Source: Gp6-AA40 sp963772955 (lineage in GTDB: Bacteria > Acidobacteriota > Vicinamibacteria > Vicinamibacterales > UBA2999). Taken from it: a stretch of DNA of 64,000 nt. The position numbers and the translations under genes are program-made. Location of the stretch: contig CAVYZF010000010.1 of assembly GCA_963772955.1 (NCBI GenBank), positions 370,630-434,629 of the forward strand, given 5' to 3'. The stretch's first letter is position 1; each line of letters opens with the position of its first letter. The notes below the pieces were generated by a model. It ran no database searches, had not been told where the DNA came from, and saw only the letters and a list, made by a program, of their open reading frames with translations. Below are positions 11,592 to 21,517 of the stretch, one piece after another.

Positions 11592-12315
11592 TCATCGCCG
11601 GCCATCGAGCGCGGCCAGCACCTTGTCCGAGTGGGAGACCCAGCCGAAGATTCCGCCCTGGGCCCTGATCATCTGCAGCCCGATCCGCTGAAATTCCGGA
11701 AAGTACGAGCCGACGCAGTCTTCGAGGACGCAGCAGTCGTAGCCGCGATCGTTGGCTTCACGAACGGTGGTGTGGACGCAGACCTCGGTCGTGACGCCAG
11801 TGACGAACAGTTGCGCGACGTGGCGATTCTGCAGGATGGCGTGGAGGTCGGTTGCGAAGAACGCGCCCTTCCCGGGCTTGTCGATCACCGGCTCGGACGG
11901 GCAGCGGTGCAAGCTCCGGGATGATGTCGTGGCCGGATTCGCCGCGGACCAGGATGCGTCCCATCGGCCCCGCATCGCCGATGGTCACCGCGCTCTTGCC
12001 GCGCACCTTCTTCGCCGGCGGCAGATCCGCGAGATCCGGCCGGTGGCCTTCACGCGTGTGAATCACCAGCAAGCCAGCTTCTCTCCATGCCTGCAGGAGC
12101 CGCCTGTTCGGCTCGATCGTCGAGCGAAGCAGTGAGACGTCGTTGCCGAGCGACTCGCCGAACCCGCCTGGTTCGAGGAAGTCACGCTGCATGTCGATGA
12201 TGAGCAGCGCGCATCGGGTGAGATCGATCTCGAAGTCGTACGGGTCGGCCGGAACCGTGAGGCGACGCTCCCCAACTGCCTTGTTCGCGTCGATGACTGT
12301 GGTGGTGATGGCCAT
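11592..12315 (-). CDS. Isochorismatase-like cysteine hydrolase, candidate triuret hydrolase (frameshifted)
   Basis: About 240 residues after correcting one frameshift near 11910. The catalytic triad of isochorismatase-like hydrolases is present: Asp in LLIIDMQRDF, Lys in VIDKPGKGAFF, Cys in TTEVCVHTT; a Gln in RAQGGIFG matches the substrate-binding Gln of biuret hydrolase. It shares HTREGHRPDLADLPP with the divergent biuret hydrolase but lacks its GKGGYVD segment, having LEPGGFGES instead. Triuret hydrolases (TrtA) are biuret-hydrolase relatives often encoded beside them, so triuret is the favoured substrate; a second biuret or ureide hydrolase is the alternative. Start ATG has AGGTG 8 nt upstream. 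Confidence 0.75.
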
Positions 12316-12352
12316 CGTGTTCACCTGTGCCTGAGTTCGTGCGGCGTCCGTA

Positions 12353-12368
12353 AGCGTGCGACGTGCCA
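12353..12368 (-). promoter_or_regulatory. Sigma-54 (-24/-12) promoter candidate for the minus-strand operon
   Basis: Read on the minus strand: TGGCACG-TCGC-ACGCT. The -24 block is a perfect TGGCACG, and GC falls at the required -12 spacing. The predicted transcript start, about 12 bases on, is near 12342, leaving roughly 26 nt with an AGGTG ribosome site before the hydrolase ATG at 12315. A sigma-54 activator is encoded in the same cluster. Confidence 0.6.
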
Positions 12369-12484
12369 ACAGCCGTGGCAGCGTGGAAATGGCGGGACTG
12401 TTCGTGTTTGCGCGGCCCGCGGCTGTCTTCGATGGACTCCGTCCGGCTACAGACGTGTGGCATCTGTTGCGCGACGCGCCATTT

Positions 12485-12517
12485 GTGTTGCAGCTGTTCG
12501 CCTGGCAACACCTGCCA
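12485..12517. promoter_or_regulatory. Overlapping dyads, candidate activator-binding site
   Basis: Two perfect inverted repeats overlap: GTGTTGC (12485-12491) with GCAACAC (12505-12511), and TGGCA (12503-12507) with TGCCA (12513-12517). They sit roughly midway between the two divergent start codons, 110-150 bp upstream of both predicted sigma-54 start sites, the usual enhancer distance for NtrC-type activators. Confidence 0.4.
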
Positions 12518-12596
12518 CAGTGCGGGCACCGCGCGTGCCGTGGTCGCGTCCCCACAAAGTCGCGTGATTACGTGAGGAATACGGTTTTGGGCAGGT

Positions 12597-12612
12597 TGGC
12601 AAGCGGCTCGCT
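12597..12612 (+). promoter_or_regulatory. Weaker sigma-54-like element before biuH
   Basis: TGGCAAG-CGGC-TCGCT keeps the GG and GC dinucleotides at sigma-54 spacing with one mismatch in each half. The predicted transcript start (about 12623) would coincide with the ATG at 12624, so either the message is leaderless or the true start codon is the in-frame GTG at 12645 or TTG at 12651. Confidence 0.35.
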
Positions 12613-12623
12613 ATCGCCCGGGC

Positions 12624-13377
12624 ATGCCCAAGCTCGACTCTCTCGTGCCGTTGGCGGCAGAGAGCCGGTCGCCGCGCTCACCGTGCTACGTCGAGGCCGA
12701 CTCCATACCGCTGGCCGTGGAACGGCGATCTGCGGCCGCAGAACACGGTCTTCCTGGTCATCGACATGCAGACCGATTTCTGCGGCAAGGGTGGGTATGT
12801 CGACAGCATGGGTTACGACCTGTCGTTGACGCGCGCACCGATTGCGCCGATTCAATCCGTCCTTGCCGCCATGCGCCAGGCTGGCTTCCACGTGATGCAC
12901 ACGCGCGAGGGTCATCGGTCTGATTTGCGCGACCTGCCACCCAACAAGCGATGGCGAAGCCAGCGAATCGGCGCCGGCATTGGTGACCCCGGACCGTGCG
13001 GCCGAGTCCTCGTTCGCGACGAGCCCGGCTGGGAGATCATCCCCGAGCTCGCGCCGCTGCCGACCGAGACGGTCATCGACAAGCCCGGCAAGGGTTCGTT
13101 CTACGCCACCGATCTCGACATGCTCCTGCGGCTCCAGGGGATCGACAACATCGTGCTCGCCGGCATCACGACTGATGTCTGCGTGCACACGACCATGCGC
13201 GAGGCCAACGACCGCGGGTACGAGTGCCTGATTCTCTCCGATTGCACCGGCGCCACCGACCACTCGAATCACATGGCCGCACTCCACATGGTGACGATGC
13301 AGGGCGGCGTGTTCGGCGCCGTCGCCGACTCACGCGCCTTGATCACCGCTGTATCTGCTCTCTCTGACCGTTCCTGA
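12624..13377 (+). CDS. biuH: Biuret amidohydrolase (one frameshift near 12708)
   Basis: Hydrolyses biuret to allophanate and ammonia in the cytoplasm. The segment WPWNGDLRPQNT, then DMQTDFCGKGGYVD, then RIGAGIGDPGPCGR, reads as a close relative of Rhizobium BiuH as I remember it. Triad codons lie at 12763 (Asp), 13081 (Lys) and 13180 (Cys), and the Gln of TMQGGVFG at 13300; the spacings 106, 33 and 40 equal those of Asp36, Lys142, Cys175 and Gln215 in that enzyme. One frameshift separates the first 28 residues from the body. It is first of three genes ending in allophanate hydrolase, which consumes its product. Confidence 0.85.
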
Positions 13378-13392
13378 CCGGAGGCACCAATC

Positions 13393-14292
13393 ATGTTCAG
13401 TCACTGGCGAACCCACACCTCGTTCCTGATCGCGGTCATGCTGCTGCTGTCGACGGCCGGCCCGGCGCTCTCGCAGGATCTGCTCGGGTCGCGCGTCAAC
13501 GGCCTGATGACGTTTGACTTCTCCGACAACTACATCACGCCGCGCGGACTGCACGTCGAAGACGAAGGCCTCGTGACGCAGCCCCTGGTGCTGTTGTTCT
13601 GGAAGCTGAAATCCACGCCCAAGGGGAAAGTCACCGATATCACGCTGGCCACCGGTGTGTGGAACAGCTTTCACTCGGTCCGCGCCGGCGCGAACCCATC
13701 GCGCTGGAACGAAGTGGACCCGATTCTCGGCCTGACCGTGAAGTTCCAGAAGGGGTACACCCTCGATGTGGGGACGACCGCCTTCTACACGCCGACCGAT
13801 TCCTATGAAACGTCGGCGCATGCCGACTTCAAGCTGACCTACAACGACTCGTGGACGCGAGGGCTGTCACTGAATCCGTACGTCGCGTACTGGGTGGAAC
13901 TGCAGAACAAGGCGACCGTCGTCTTCGATCCCGCAACGTCGAGCGAGGGCTCGTACCTGACGCTCGGTGCGACACCCACGTTCGATCTGGGCATCGGCGG
14001 CGCGACGGTTGACGTCGGCACCTACGCCAACTTCGTGAGTGCCGATTTCTATCAGCAGTTCGATGGCACTGATGGCGGCTCCGGCCTCGCTGTCGTGTCT
14101 GTGGCGCCGAAGGTGAATTTGCCGCTGAAGTTCATGGGCGTGACGCACGGTGCGTGGACCGCCTATGCGGGCGTCAGCTACTACTACCTTCACAACCAGG
14201 GATTGCTCGATGGCAATCAGGTCTTGAGCAACGCGTCAGAACAGGATTCACATCTCGCGCGCATTCGCGGCGGGCTGTCCGTCTTCTTCTGA
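13393..14292 (+). CDS. Outer-membrane beta-barrel (porin-like) protein of the biuret operon
   Basis: A 299-residue protein with a clear signal peptide (TAGPALSQ) and a body of amphipathic beta strands rich in Tyr, Thr and Gly, ending in GGLSVFF with the C-terminal Phe of outer-membrane barrels. I do not recognise a named family. It sits 15 bp after biuH and 9 bp before the allophanate hydrolase, inside the operon. A role in passage of biuret or triuret across the outer membrane is inferred from position only. Confidence 0.75.
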   Translation: MFSHWRTHTSFLIAVMLLLSTAGPALSQDLLGSRVNGLMTFDFSDNYITPRGLHVEDEGLVTQPLVLLFWKLKSTPKGKVTDITLATGVWNSFHSVRAGANPSRWNEVDPILGLTVKFQKGYTLDVGTTAFYTPTDSYETSAHADFKLTYNDSWTRGLSLNPYVAYWVELQNKATVVFDPATSSEGSYLTLGATPTFDLGIGGATVDVGTYANFVSADFYQQFDGTDGGSGLAVVSVAPKVNLPLKFMGVTHGAWTAYAGVSYYYLHNQGLLDGNQVLSNASEQDSHLARIRGGLSVFF

Positions 14293-14301
14293 TCGAGGAT
14301 C

Positions 14302-16051
14302 GTGACAATCGCAGACCTGCGCCGCCGGTATCAGAGCGGCGAGCGCCGCCCGGAGGACGTCGTACGCGACATCTTCCGGCGTATCCGCGCCGAGGGAGAA
14401 CGCCCAGTCTGGATCTCGCTGGCTGACGAAGGCGAAGCCGTTGCGCGGGCACGCTCGGTCGATCGCTCGCTTCCGCTTGGCGGCATCCCGTTCGCGGTGA
14501 AAGACAGCATCGACATCGCGGGGATGCCGACGACGGTTGCATGTCCAGCCTTCTCGTACGAACCTGCGGCGACCGCGCCAGTCGTGCAACGGCTGCTGGA
14601 TGCCGGCGCGATCCTGATCGGAAAGACGAACCTCGATCAGTTCGCCACTGGCCTCGTCGGCGTCCGCTCACCGTACGGCGCCTGCCGCAACGTGTTCGAT
14701 CCCCGATACATCTCAGGAGGATCGAGTTCTGGATCCGCAGTGGCGACCGCGCGAGGGCTCTGCGCATTCGCGCTCGCAACAGACACGGCAGGATCGGGCC
14801 GTGTGCCGGCCGCCTTCAACAATCTCGTTGGCCTCAAACCCACGCTGGGACTGCTCAGTACCGACTGGGCTCGTGCCCGCGTGCCGATCGCTCGATTGCA
14901 TCACTGTGCTCTCGACGACGGTTGCCGACGCCGATCTCGTGTGGCGTCTCGCGCAGGGTTTCGACGCCAGCAATCCCTACTCACGCAAGTTCGAGCCTGG
15001 GGATGGTCCGGCACCGTGGCTGCCGGGGCCCTTTCGATTCGGCGTGCCGCATTCCTCGCAGCTCGAGTTTTTCGGTGACGAGGAGGCGGCATTGCTGTTC
15101 GATGCCGCGATCGCACGGCTCGAATCCGTCGGTGGGGTCAAGGTCACGATCGACTTCACGCCCTTTCGTGGAACGTCTGATCTGTTATACGCGGGCACAT
15201 GGGTTGCCGAACGCTATGCCGCACTCGGTGAGTTCATCGACGCACATGCCGACGACGTCAATCCCATCGTGGCGTCCATCATTCGCGGGGGTGCCCAGCG
15301 CAGCGCCGCGGAAAGCTATTCATGCGCGTACCGATTGAAGGAGCTCGAGCGGCTGGCCAGACACGAGTGGGCGCAGATGGACGTCCTGCTACTGCCCACT
15401 ACCGGTACGATCTACACACTCGAAGAGGTCGCGGCCGACCCGGTCGCCTTGAACTTCAGCCTCGGGCTGTACACGCACTTCGTCAACCTGATGGATCTGG
15501 CGGCTGTCGCCGTGCCCGCTGGCTTCCGTCCTGGTGGACTGCCGTTTGGCGTGTCTCTCATCGGGCCGGCCTTCTCCGACCAGGCCTTGCTGGCTGTCGC
15601 AAACACATTCATGGAAGGTGAGAGTGCGCCGTCGGATGCGGCTCCGGGGTGTGTGTTGGTGGGTGTCGTAGGTGCGCACCTTCGCGGTCACCCGCTCAAC
15701 CATCAACTGACGGACCGCGGCGCGCGATTCGTGCGGTCGTGCCGCACAGCAGACAACTATCGGTTGTTTGCGCTGCCAGGAACGGTACCGCCGAAGCCGG
15801 GCCTGTTGCGCGACCCCGGCTTCGCTGGTGAAGGGATCGAGATCGAGCTCTGGGCAGTTCCAGAGCACCAGTTCGGTGGCTTTGTTGCGATCGTGCCGCC
15901 TCCGCTGACCATCGGAAACGTCACGCTCGAAGACGGTCTCTCAGTGAAGGGCTTCCTGTGCGAGTCAGCGGGTCTCCGCGGTGCCGAGGACATCACGCGC
16001 TTCGGTGGCTGGACCAGTTACCTGGAGGCGCGCCTTCCCGTTGGATCCTGA
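14302..16051 (+). CDS. atzF: Allophanate hydrolase (one frameshift near 14868)
   Basis: Converts allophanate to ammonia and CO2. The N-terminal amidase-signature domain has its Ser-cisSer-Lys triad at Lys67 (FAVKDSIDIAG), Ser141 (GGSSSGSA) and Ser165 (DTAGSGR); the spacings 74 and 24 match Lys91, Ser165 and Ser189 of AtzF. The C-terminal domain (YRLFALPGTVPPKPGLL; IEIELWAVPEHQFGGFV; ITRFGGWTSYLE) is specific to allophanate hydrolases and distinguishes this from other amidases. About 582 residues in total, near the 605 of AtzF. One frameshift near GLVPACRSLDC. It starts at GTG and is last in the biuH operon. No urea carboxylase gene is nearby, so biuret is the likely source. Confidence 0.9.
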
Positions 16052-16069
16052 GGACGAGTTTGCTCAGAT

Positions 16070-18248
16070 CTACTTGCTGAGAGGGTCAGGTCGCATCTGG
16101 AAGCGCAGGAGCTTGCTCGTCGTTCCCTTGCCCCCTTCCATGTGAAACGGCGCGCGGGTGGCGATCGTGGTGTAAATGCCCTTGCCCTTCCATCCGGCCT
16201 TCGGATCGTCGATGCGGCCGTCCATGCCCTTCGAGAAGAACCCCATCGGATACGGCACGCGCAGCATCATGAACTTGCCATCGACGAGCGCGAGCAGTCC
16301 TTCAGACAGGTTGCCGGTCGCGAGCGGGATGTCCTTGCCGAGCCCGAGCATGTCGAAGCGATCGACGAAGTCGTAGTACGCCGAGTCGGCGCTTCCGTTT
16401 TCCACCGCACCCTTGTAGTTGGGACCTGGCAATGTGTGCAGCGTCCAACCCTCGGGGCAGTGCTGACCCGTCGCGGCGTTCGGGCCGTTCAACGCGCCCT
16501 TGCACTTGCTGCGATCGAAGCTCGCGAGGTGCCCGCTCGACAGCACGGTCCAGACGACATTCTTGCTGTCGATGTCCATGCCCCGCGGCGCGAAGCCCTG
16601 CACCTTTGCGTTCGGGTTGTTCCACGGCACTTCGTAGTACTCCGACAACGCAGTCTCCGGTGGATGCGCCCCTGGGACGAACCTCACGAGCGCGCCCGGC
16701 ATGCCTTGCACGGATCCCCACACCGAGCCGTCATTCGCCGGCGAGTCGCCGTAGAACTGAATGTTGAGCCGCTTGTCCTTCATCGGATCGGCGGGATCGT
16801 TCGGCTCGGTGTACGCATCGCGCTTGCCGTTGCCGTTGTAGTCGAGCACGAACGCGCTCCAGCCCTGCGCTTGCTTCTCGTCGTGGGTCTTGTCCCAGAT
16901 GCGCGTGTCGAACCAGCCCTCGACCCCGGCGGGCCCGAAGGATGACCACAGCACGTCGTTGTCGTCGAGGTTCACGTGACCCCACGTGAAGCAGGTATCG
17001 ATGGTCGTGAGCTGCTTGGTCTTCGGATCGTAGAGCTCGAGACCGCGCTGTCCTTGATTGATCGGGAACAGCTTGGCCGACGGATGATCCGAGCCTGCTT
17101 TGCACCACGCGGGCGTCGCCGGCTTGCGGACTCGCGCGGCGGCCCATACGCGCGCCTGCTTGTCCATCGCGAAACTGTGGACCGTGGTCTGGCTGTTCCA
17201 GATCGCCTCGTCACCCCAGTACGGCGACGGCCCTGCCGGCGGCGTGCTCACCGAGCTCGGTGTGTCCGGTTCCCGAACCGTGAGCTTGATCATCGACGCC
17301 GTGTGCGTCTTTGGATCGACGACAGAGAGATAGTCGGCGCTCTCTTCGAGCGCGCCGTACACCGGGCCGTTGGCATTGACACGTCGGATTGCGTTTGTCG
17401 CTCGCGATCTCGTCGTGCAGGTAGGCCTTGGGATCGGCCCAGTCCCACATGGTGATCACGACATTGCGCTCCTTGCCCTGTGGACGCGAGGGCTCGGCAA
17501 ACGGAAGCTCGCCTGCCGCGATTCGGTCCGTCCAGTCGGAATACATCCCGAGCGCGCGTGCGCGACCGACCTGGGTGAACCGCGCGCTCATGCCTCCACC
17601 CGCCTGGCCTGACTTGATCCGCTGATCCCACGCCGCTCGCGAATCCTCCGATCCACCCTTGAAGCTCTCCGGGATGGTGCGCGTCGCCGGGCCACCCATC
17701 TGATGACAACCGGTGCAGCCATCGGTGTTGACGACGTTGCGGATCCACTCGCCCTGACTTCTTACCGCGGGAGCAATGCCGTTCCCGTTCTCACCGGTGC
17801 CTGGGAAGTCGCTCTTCGGCGGCATCTGCATCAGCGAGTACCAATACTGCGCGGGGTAGTACGACGCGGCCGCCTTCTTGTCAGGCGCAGCCAGGGCCTT
17901 GAGGTTGACGCTCTGCCCGGGCGTGGCCTTGACCTTGGTTGAGTCAACGAGCCCGTATCCGCGAACCCAGACGTCGTAGTCCGCTTTGGGAAGATCGGGT
18001 ACGACGAAGCGGCCCTGGTCGTCGGTCACCACGCTCCTGATGAAGCGGGTGGGAAGCGTGCGCGTCTCCGCGATCACCCAGACGCCGGCCTCAGGTCCTC
18101 GCGGCCCGGTGACGACACCGCCGATGTCGTCGTTGTCGATGGCTACGGCCGACCTTCCTCCGGTCTGGCCGGAGATCGCAATCGCGAGCGACGACAGAAG
18201 GATGACGACGGCAAGGGTCGTGGTCCGTCCGTTGAAACCTCTCATCAT
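16070..18248 (-). CDS. Exported heme-site protein with carboxypeptidase-regulatory domain (one frameshift)
   Basis: About 726 residues once a frameshift near 17385 is corrected (NPT to VNANGPVYGAL). A signal peptide is followed by a carboxypeptidase-regulatory-like beta-sandwich (IGGVVTGPRGPEAGVWVIAE; TDDQGRFVVPDL), then a single heme motif CTGCH, then a long C-terminal region with propeller-like blocks (YLSVVDPKTH; LELYDPKTKQLTTID; GNLSEGLLALVDGKF). I know such proteins only as exported multidomain proteins of Acidobacteria and related phyla; an oxidoreductase role is possible but not shown. Start: second-in-register ATG pair with GGAGG 9 nt upstream. It is convergent with atzF, 18 bp apart. 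Confidence 0.7.
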
Positions 18249-18517
18249 GTGCGCTGCCTCCCTCGACAAACACTCGAGTGTGCTCCCGACGTCCGGCCAC
18301 GTCAAGAAGGGTATTCATCTTCGCGGCCGCTACGGCATGTCGTGACCCGTTGACGGATCAGGGCACTCTGCCGGCGCGATAACGGCGATAACGGCAGATT
18401 CTTGTCTACGACGAGGTGCCAGGGGCTGAGCTAACGTTGCAGATCATGCGGTGAGGATCGTGGGAGAATCACGCGTCAGCGTCGTCGACGCAGCCGAGGA
18501 GCATCAGGAGGCTCGCC

Positions 18518-19072
18518 ATGCAGATTCTGTTCAAGGTCGTACTGAGCACCGTAGTCGTCCTCGGTCTCGCGGGTTCCGCACTTGCGCAGGGCGCTCCTCC
18601 GCCGAACCCCGCCATGCACGCGACGATCTCCGATCCCGAGGGCGCGCCACCTAATCCGGCGAATGTTCCGTTCGTTCTCCCGAAGGACATCAAGTGGACG
18701 GGCGATCCGGCCCGCCAGCAGACGGCCCTTCTGTTCGGCGATCAAAGCAAGGAAGGCCCGTACGGCGTGCTCATCAAGTGGGCGCCCGGTGCGTTTTCAC
18801 GACCGCACTTTCACGATCAGACGCGCTGGATCTACGTCGTTTCGGGCACGTGGTGGGTGAGCTCGAGCAACGTCTACGACGAGAAGACGACGTATCCGTT
18901 TCACGCTGGAACGTTCTCCACTGATGTGGCGAACACCGTGCACTGGGATGGCGCGCGTTCGGGAGAGAAGGAGCCAGCGGTGATCCTGCTCACCGGGATG
19001 GGTCCCGTCAAGACGGTGCAGGTCGACGAGAACGGAAAGCCGCTGCCGCCGCGCACGCCAGCCAAGGAGTAA
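18518..19072 (+). CDS. Exported cupin-domain protein
   Basis: A 184-residue protein with a signal peptide (GSALAQGAPP) and one cupin barrel: motif 1 FSRPHFHDQTRWIYVVSG supplies two His and motif 2 contains ANTVHWDG. The family is close to the ChrR-type single-domain cupins annotated as DUF4437 or similar. Substrate unknown; a metal site is likely. AGGAGG 7 nt before the ATG fixes the start. The preceding 270 bp, shared with the divergent heme-site gene, hold a GCGATAACG direct repeat (near 18375) and otherwise nothing I can name. Confidence 0.85.
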   Translation: MQILFKVVLSTVVVLGLAGSALAQGAPPPNPAMHATISDPEGAPPNPANVPFVLPKDIKWTGDPARQQTALLFGDQSKEGPYGVLIKWAPGAFSRPHFHDQTRWIYVVSGTWWVSSSNVYDEKTTYPFHAGTFSTDVANTVHWDGARSGEKEPAVILLTGMGPVKTVQVDENGKPLPPRTPAKE

Positions 19073-19084
19073 CGGCTCTTCCTC

Positions 19085-20610
19085 TCAGACGGGTTCTGAC
19101 GGGAGCGACTGACAGACTGGCACTTCGGCGGATACCTCGGTGCCACGCGCTTGCGCGGACACGACGTGCAACTGTCCGCCCATGAGGCGCAGGCGCTCTC
19201 GCATGCTGGCCAGTCCCAGGCCGCCGACCACCGTGGACGGATCGAACCCGCGGCCGGCATCGGCGACACTGAGACGGACGACGGAGTCGTCGTGTGTCAG
19301 TTGAATGTTGACGCTGCGGGCGCCGCCGTGGGTCACCGCGTTTGTCAACGCCTCCTGTGCCACGCGATACAAGCACATCGAGACGTCGATAGCGATCGCG
19401 CGATTGCCCACGTCGGTCACCGCGATCGAAACTTTGTGATGCGTCGCCATCTGTGTCGCCAGACCGCGCAAGGCGCCGGATAGCCCGAGATGTTCGACGA
19501 TCGACGGATGGAGGCCGCGCGACAGGCTCTGCAGGTCACGAGCGACATTGTCCAGATCCTGGCGCACCTCGGCGAGAGAGTCGTCCCGTGACGCCGGCTC
19601 CGCCCGCAGGTAGAGGTCCAACCACACGCGAATGGACGCGAGTCGCTGTCCGATGTCGTCGTGGATGTCGCGGGCAATCCGGCGGCGTTCATCTTCCTGG
19701 GCGGTAATCAGCCGTCCGGCCAGCAACTGGAGTTGAACCGTCTGGCCCTGCAGATCCAGACGACTCTCTGCCAGCGCCTCGATCAGCACCACCAGCGTTG
19801 TCACCGGTATGGCAAGCAGAATGAGAAACAGTTGGACGCCCACGACGTTCAACTCGTGGCCATACGCCATGAACGGTCCGCGGCCATCACGAACAGCGCG
19901 ATGACTGTCAGTGCGAGTGATGCTCCCGCCGCGCCCACCCGAAACCCGGCCCAGAAGATGAGCGGTACAGGAACGTACAGTAAGAGGGGCGTGTACGCCG
20001 TGGCGCGATCGGCGTGAGCGAACGTCAGCCACGCCGCGACGACGACCCCGATCGAAATCAGGACGAGCTCGGTTGGTGACGGCGACGGGTTCCGGAAACG
20101 ACGCAGTGCGACGAAGAGAATTGTCGGCAGCAGGACGAGCACGGCGACGCTGTCTCCCAGAAACCATTGTCGCCACGCATTCCAGAACTCATTGCCGAGC
20201 GCCGACTGGACGAAGGCGCCTCCGAACGCGGAAATTGCGGGCGACATCAGGCCCGCCACCACGACGAAGAGACCGATGTCGCGCGGCGTGTTCAGGATCG
20301 ACGTGCCACCGAAGCGTCGCAGCAAGAGGGCCGAGAACAGCGCCTTGAACGAGTCGTTCAAGTACACAGCCCAGATGAACCAGGCCGGCAGCGGTGGCGT
20401 CATCACCAGCAGCCGAATCGGAAGCGCACCGAGGATGTACCACCACCAGCGTTTCGGGTTGTCGAGGAGCAATGCGGCAAGGAGCACCGCGTCGGGCGGC
20501 CACATCGCGGCGCCACCCTGGCTGCGCGCGTAGGTCATCCCCCACACGTACGCGGCCAGGAACCCGAGCTCGAACACAACGAGCCGGGCAATTGCTCGTG
20601 GGCGATTCAT
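19085..20610 (-). CDS. MASE1-type membrane histidine kinase, NarX-like (one frameshift)
   Basis: The N-terminal 250 residues form a MASE1 sensor of seven or eight membrane helices (GGAAMWPPDAVLLAALLL; RDIGLFVVVAGLMSP). After a frameshift near 19885 the other frame supplies the last helix (GVQLFLILLAIPVTTLVVL), a HisKA_3 dimerisation domain with phosphoacceptor His in RDIHDDIGQRL, and an ATPase domain (AQEALTNAVTHGG; DAGRGFDP; GLGLASMRERL). It presumably pairs with a LuxR-type regulator, the nearest candidate being at 22162-22812. Divergent from the SYLF gene. Confidence 0.75.
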
Positions 20611-20637
20611 GCCTGCTGAACTGATTAGCGAGACGAT

Positions 20638-20665
20638 TGCACAAATTACGAATTACGACAAAGTT
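20638..20665. repeat. Short heptad tract (ATTACGA twice, flanked by degenerate units)
   Basis: TGCACAA ATTACGA ATTACGA CAAAGTT: 7-bp periodicity with two identical units, located 28 bp upstream of the MASE1 kinase start in the divergent intergenic region. Confidence 0.45.
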
Positions 20666-20799
20666 GCCCGCGAGATATGGCGGGTCCCACGGTGTTTCGT
20701 TCGGCCGGTTCAATCGAATCGTTTCCTGTATATGATCCGGAAACAGCGTTGTCGGCCCGGAGCATGCATCGCTGCGAGAGATTGGAAGGAGAAGGCGTC

Positions 20800-21489
20800 A
20801 TGAAAATCGTGTTAACTGTGTGCCTCACCACCGTATTGGTCGTGCTCTCGAGCGGCCTGCTGCTCGCCGACAAGGCGACGGATGAGCGGCTTGCGAACGC
20901 GGCGACGGCGTTCGGGGAAATCATGAGTGCGCCGGACAAGGGCATTCCCGGCGATGTGCTCAACAAAGCTGCCTGCATCGTGGTCGTGCCCGGCATGAAG
21001 AAGGGCGGGTTCATCGTCGGCGGGTCGTTCGGACGCGGCTCCATCAGTTGCCGCGGTGCCGGCAAATCGGGATGGGGAGCGCCGGCGATGGTCGAACTGG
21101 GCGGCGGCAGCGTCGGCTTCCAGATTGGTGCAGAAGCGACTGACGTCGTGATGCTCGTCATGAATCGCGCCGGCATCGAAAGCATGCTCAAGAGCAAGTT
21201 CACGCTCGGTGGTGACGCGTCCGTCGCGGCCGGTCCTGTCGGTCGTGAGACCTCAGCTGAAACCGATGCGGCGATGAAAGCGAAGATCCTGAGCTACTCA
21301 CGTAGCCGTGGAGCATTCGCTGGCGTGTCGTTGACTGGCACCACACTGCACACGGATGAAGATGCCAACAAGGCGGTCTACGGCAAGGAACTGGGGGCCG
21401 AAGAGGTTCTCAATGGAAAGGTCACGGCACCTCCAGCTGCCAAGCCGCTGAACGGCGTGCTCACGAAGTACTCGCCGAAGGGCATCTAG
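20800..21489 (+). CDS. Exported SYLF-domain (YSC84-like) lipid-binding protein
   Basis: A 229-residue protein with a signal peptide (SGLLLADKAT) and a SYLF domain: IPGDVLNKAACIVVVPGM, GGFIVGGSFGRG, WGAPAMVELGGGSVGFQIG, DVVMLVMN and ILSYSRSRGAFAGVSLTG. SYLF domains bind phospholipids; bacterial exported members have no firm role. GGAAGGAGA upstream supports the ATG at 20800 over in-frame starts further up. The C-terminal region is low-complexity Pro/Lys. Confidence 0.9.
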   Translation: MKIVLTVCLTTVLVVLSSGLLLADKATDERLANAATAFGEIMSAPDKGIPGDVLNKAACIVVVPGMKKGGFIVGGSFGRGSISCRGAGKSGWGAPAMVELGGGSVGFQIGAEATDVVMLVMNRAGIESMLKSKFTLGGDASVAAGPVGRETSAETDAAMKAKILSYSRSRGAFAGVSLTGTTLHTDEDANKAVYGKELGAEEVLNGKVTAPPAAKPLNGVLTKYSPKGI

Positions 21490-21517
21490 GCGATCGCGCG
21501 CGGGTGTCTCGTGCTCG

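Noticed and set aside
12448..12475. Further sigma-54-like words TGGCATCTGTTGC and TGGCAACACCTGC
   Set aside because: The GG to GC distance is two bases too short for sigma-54 recognition.
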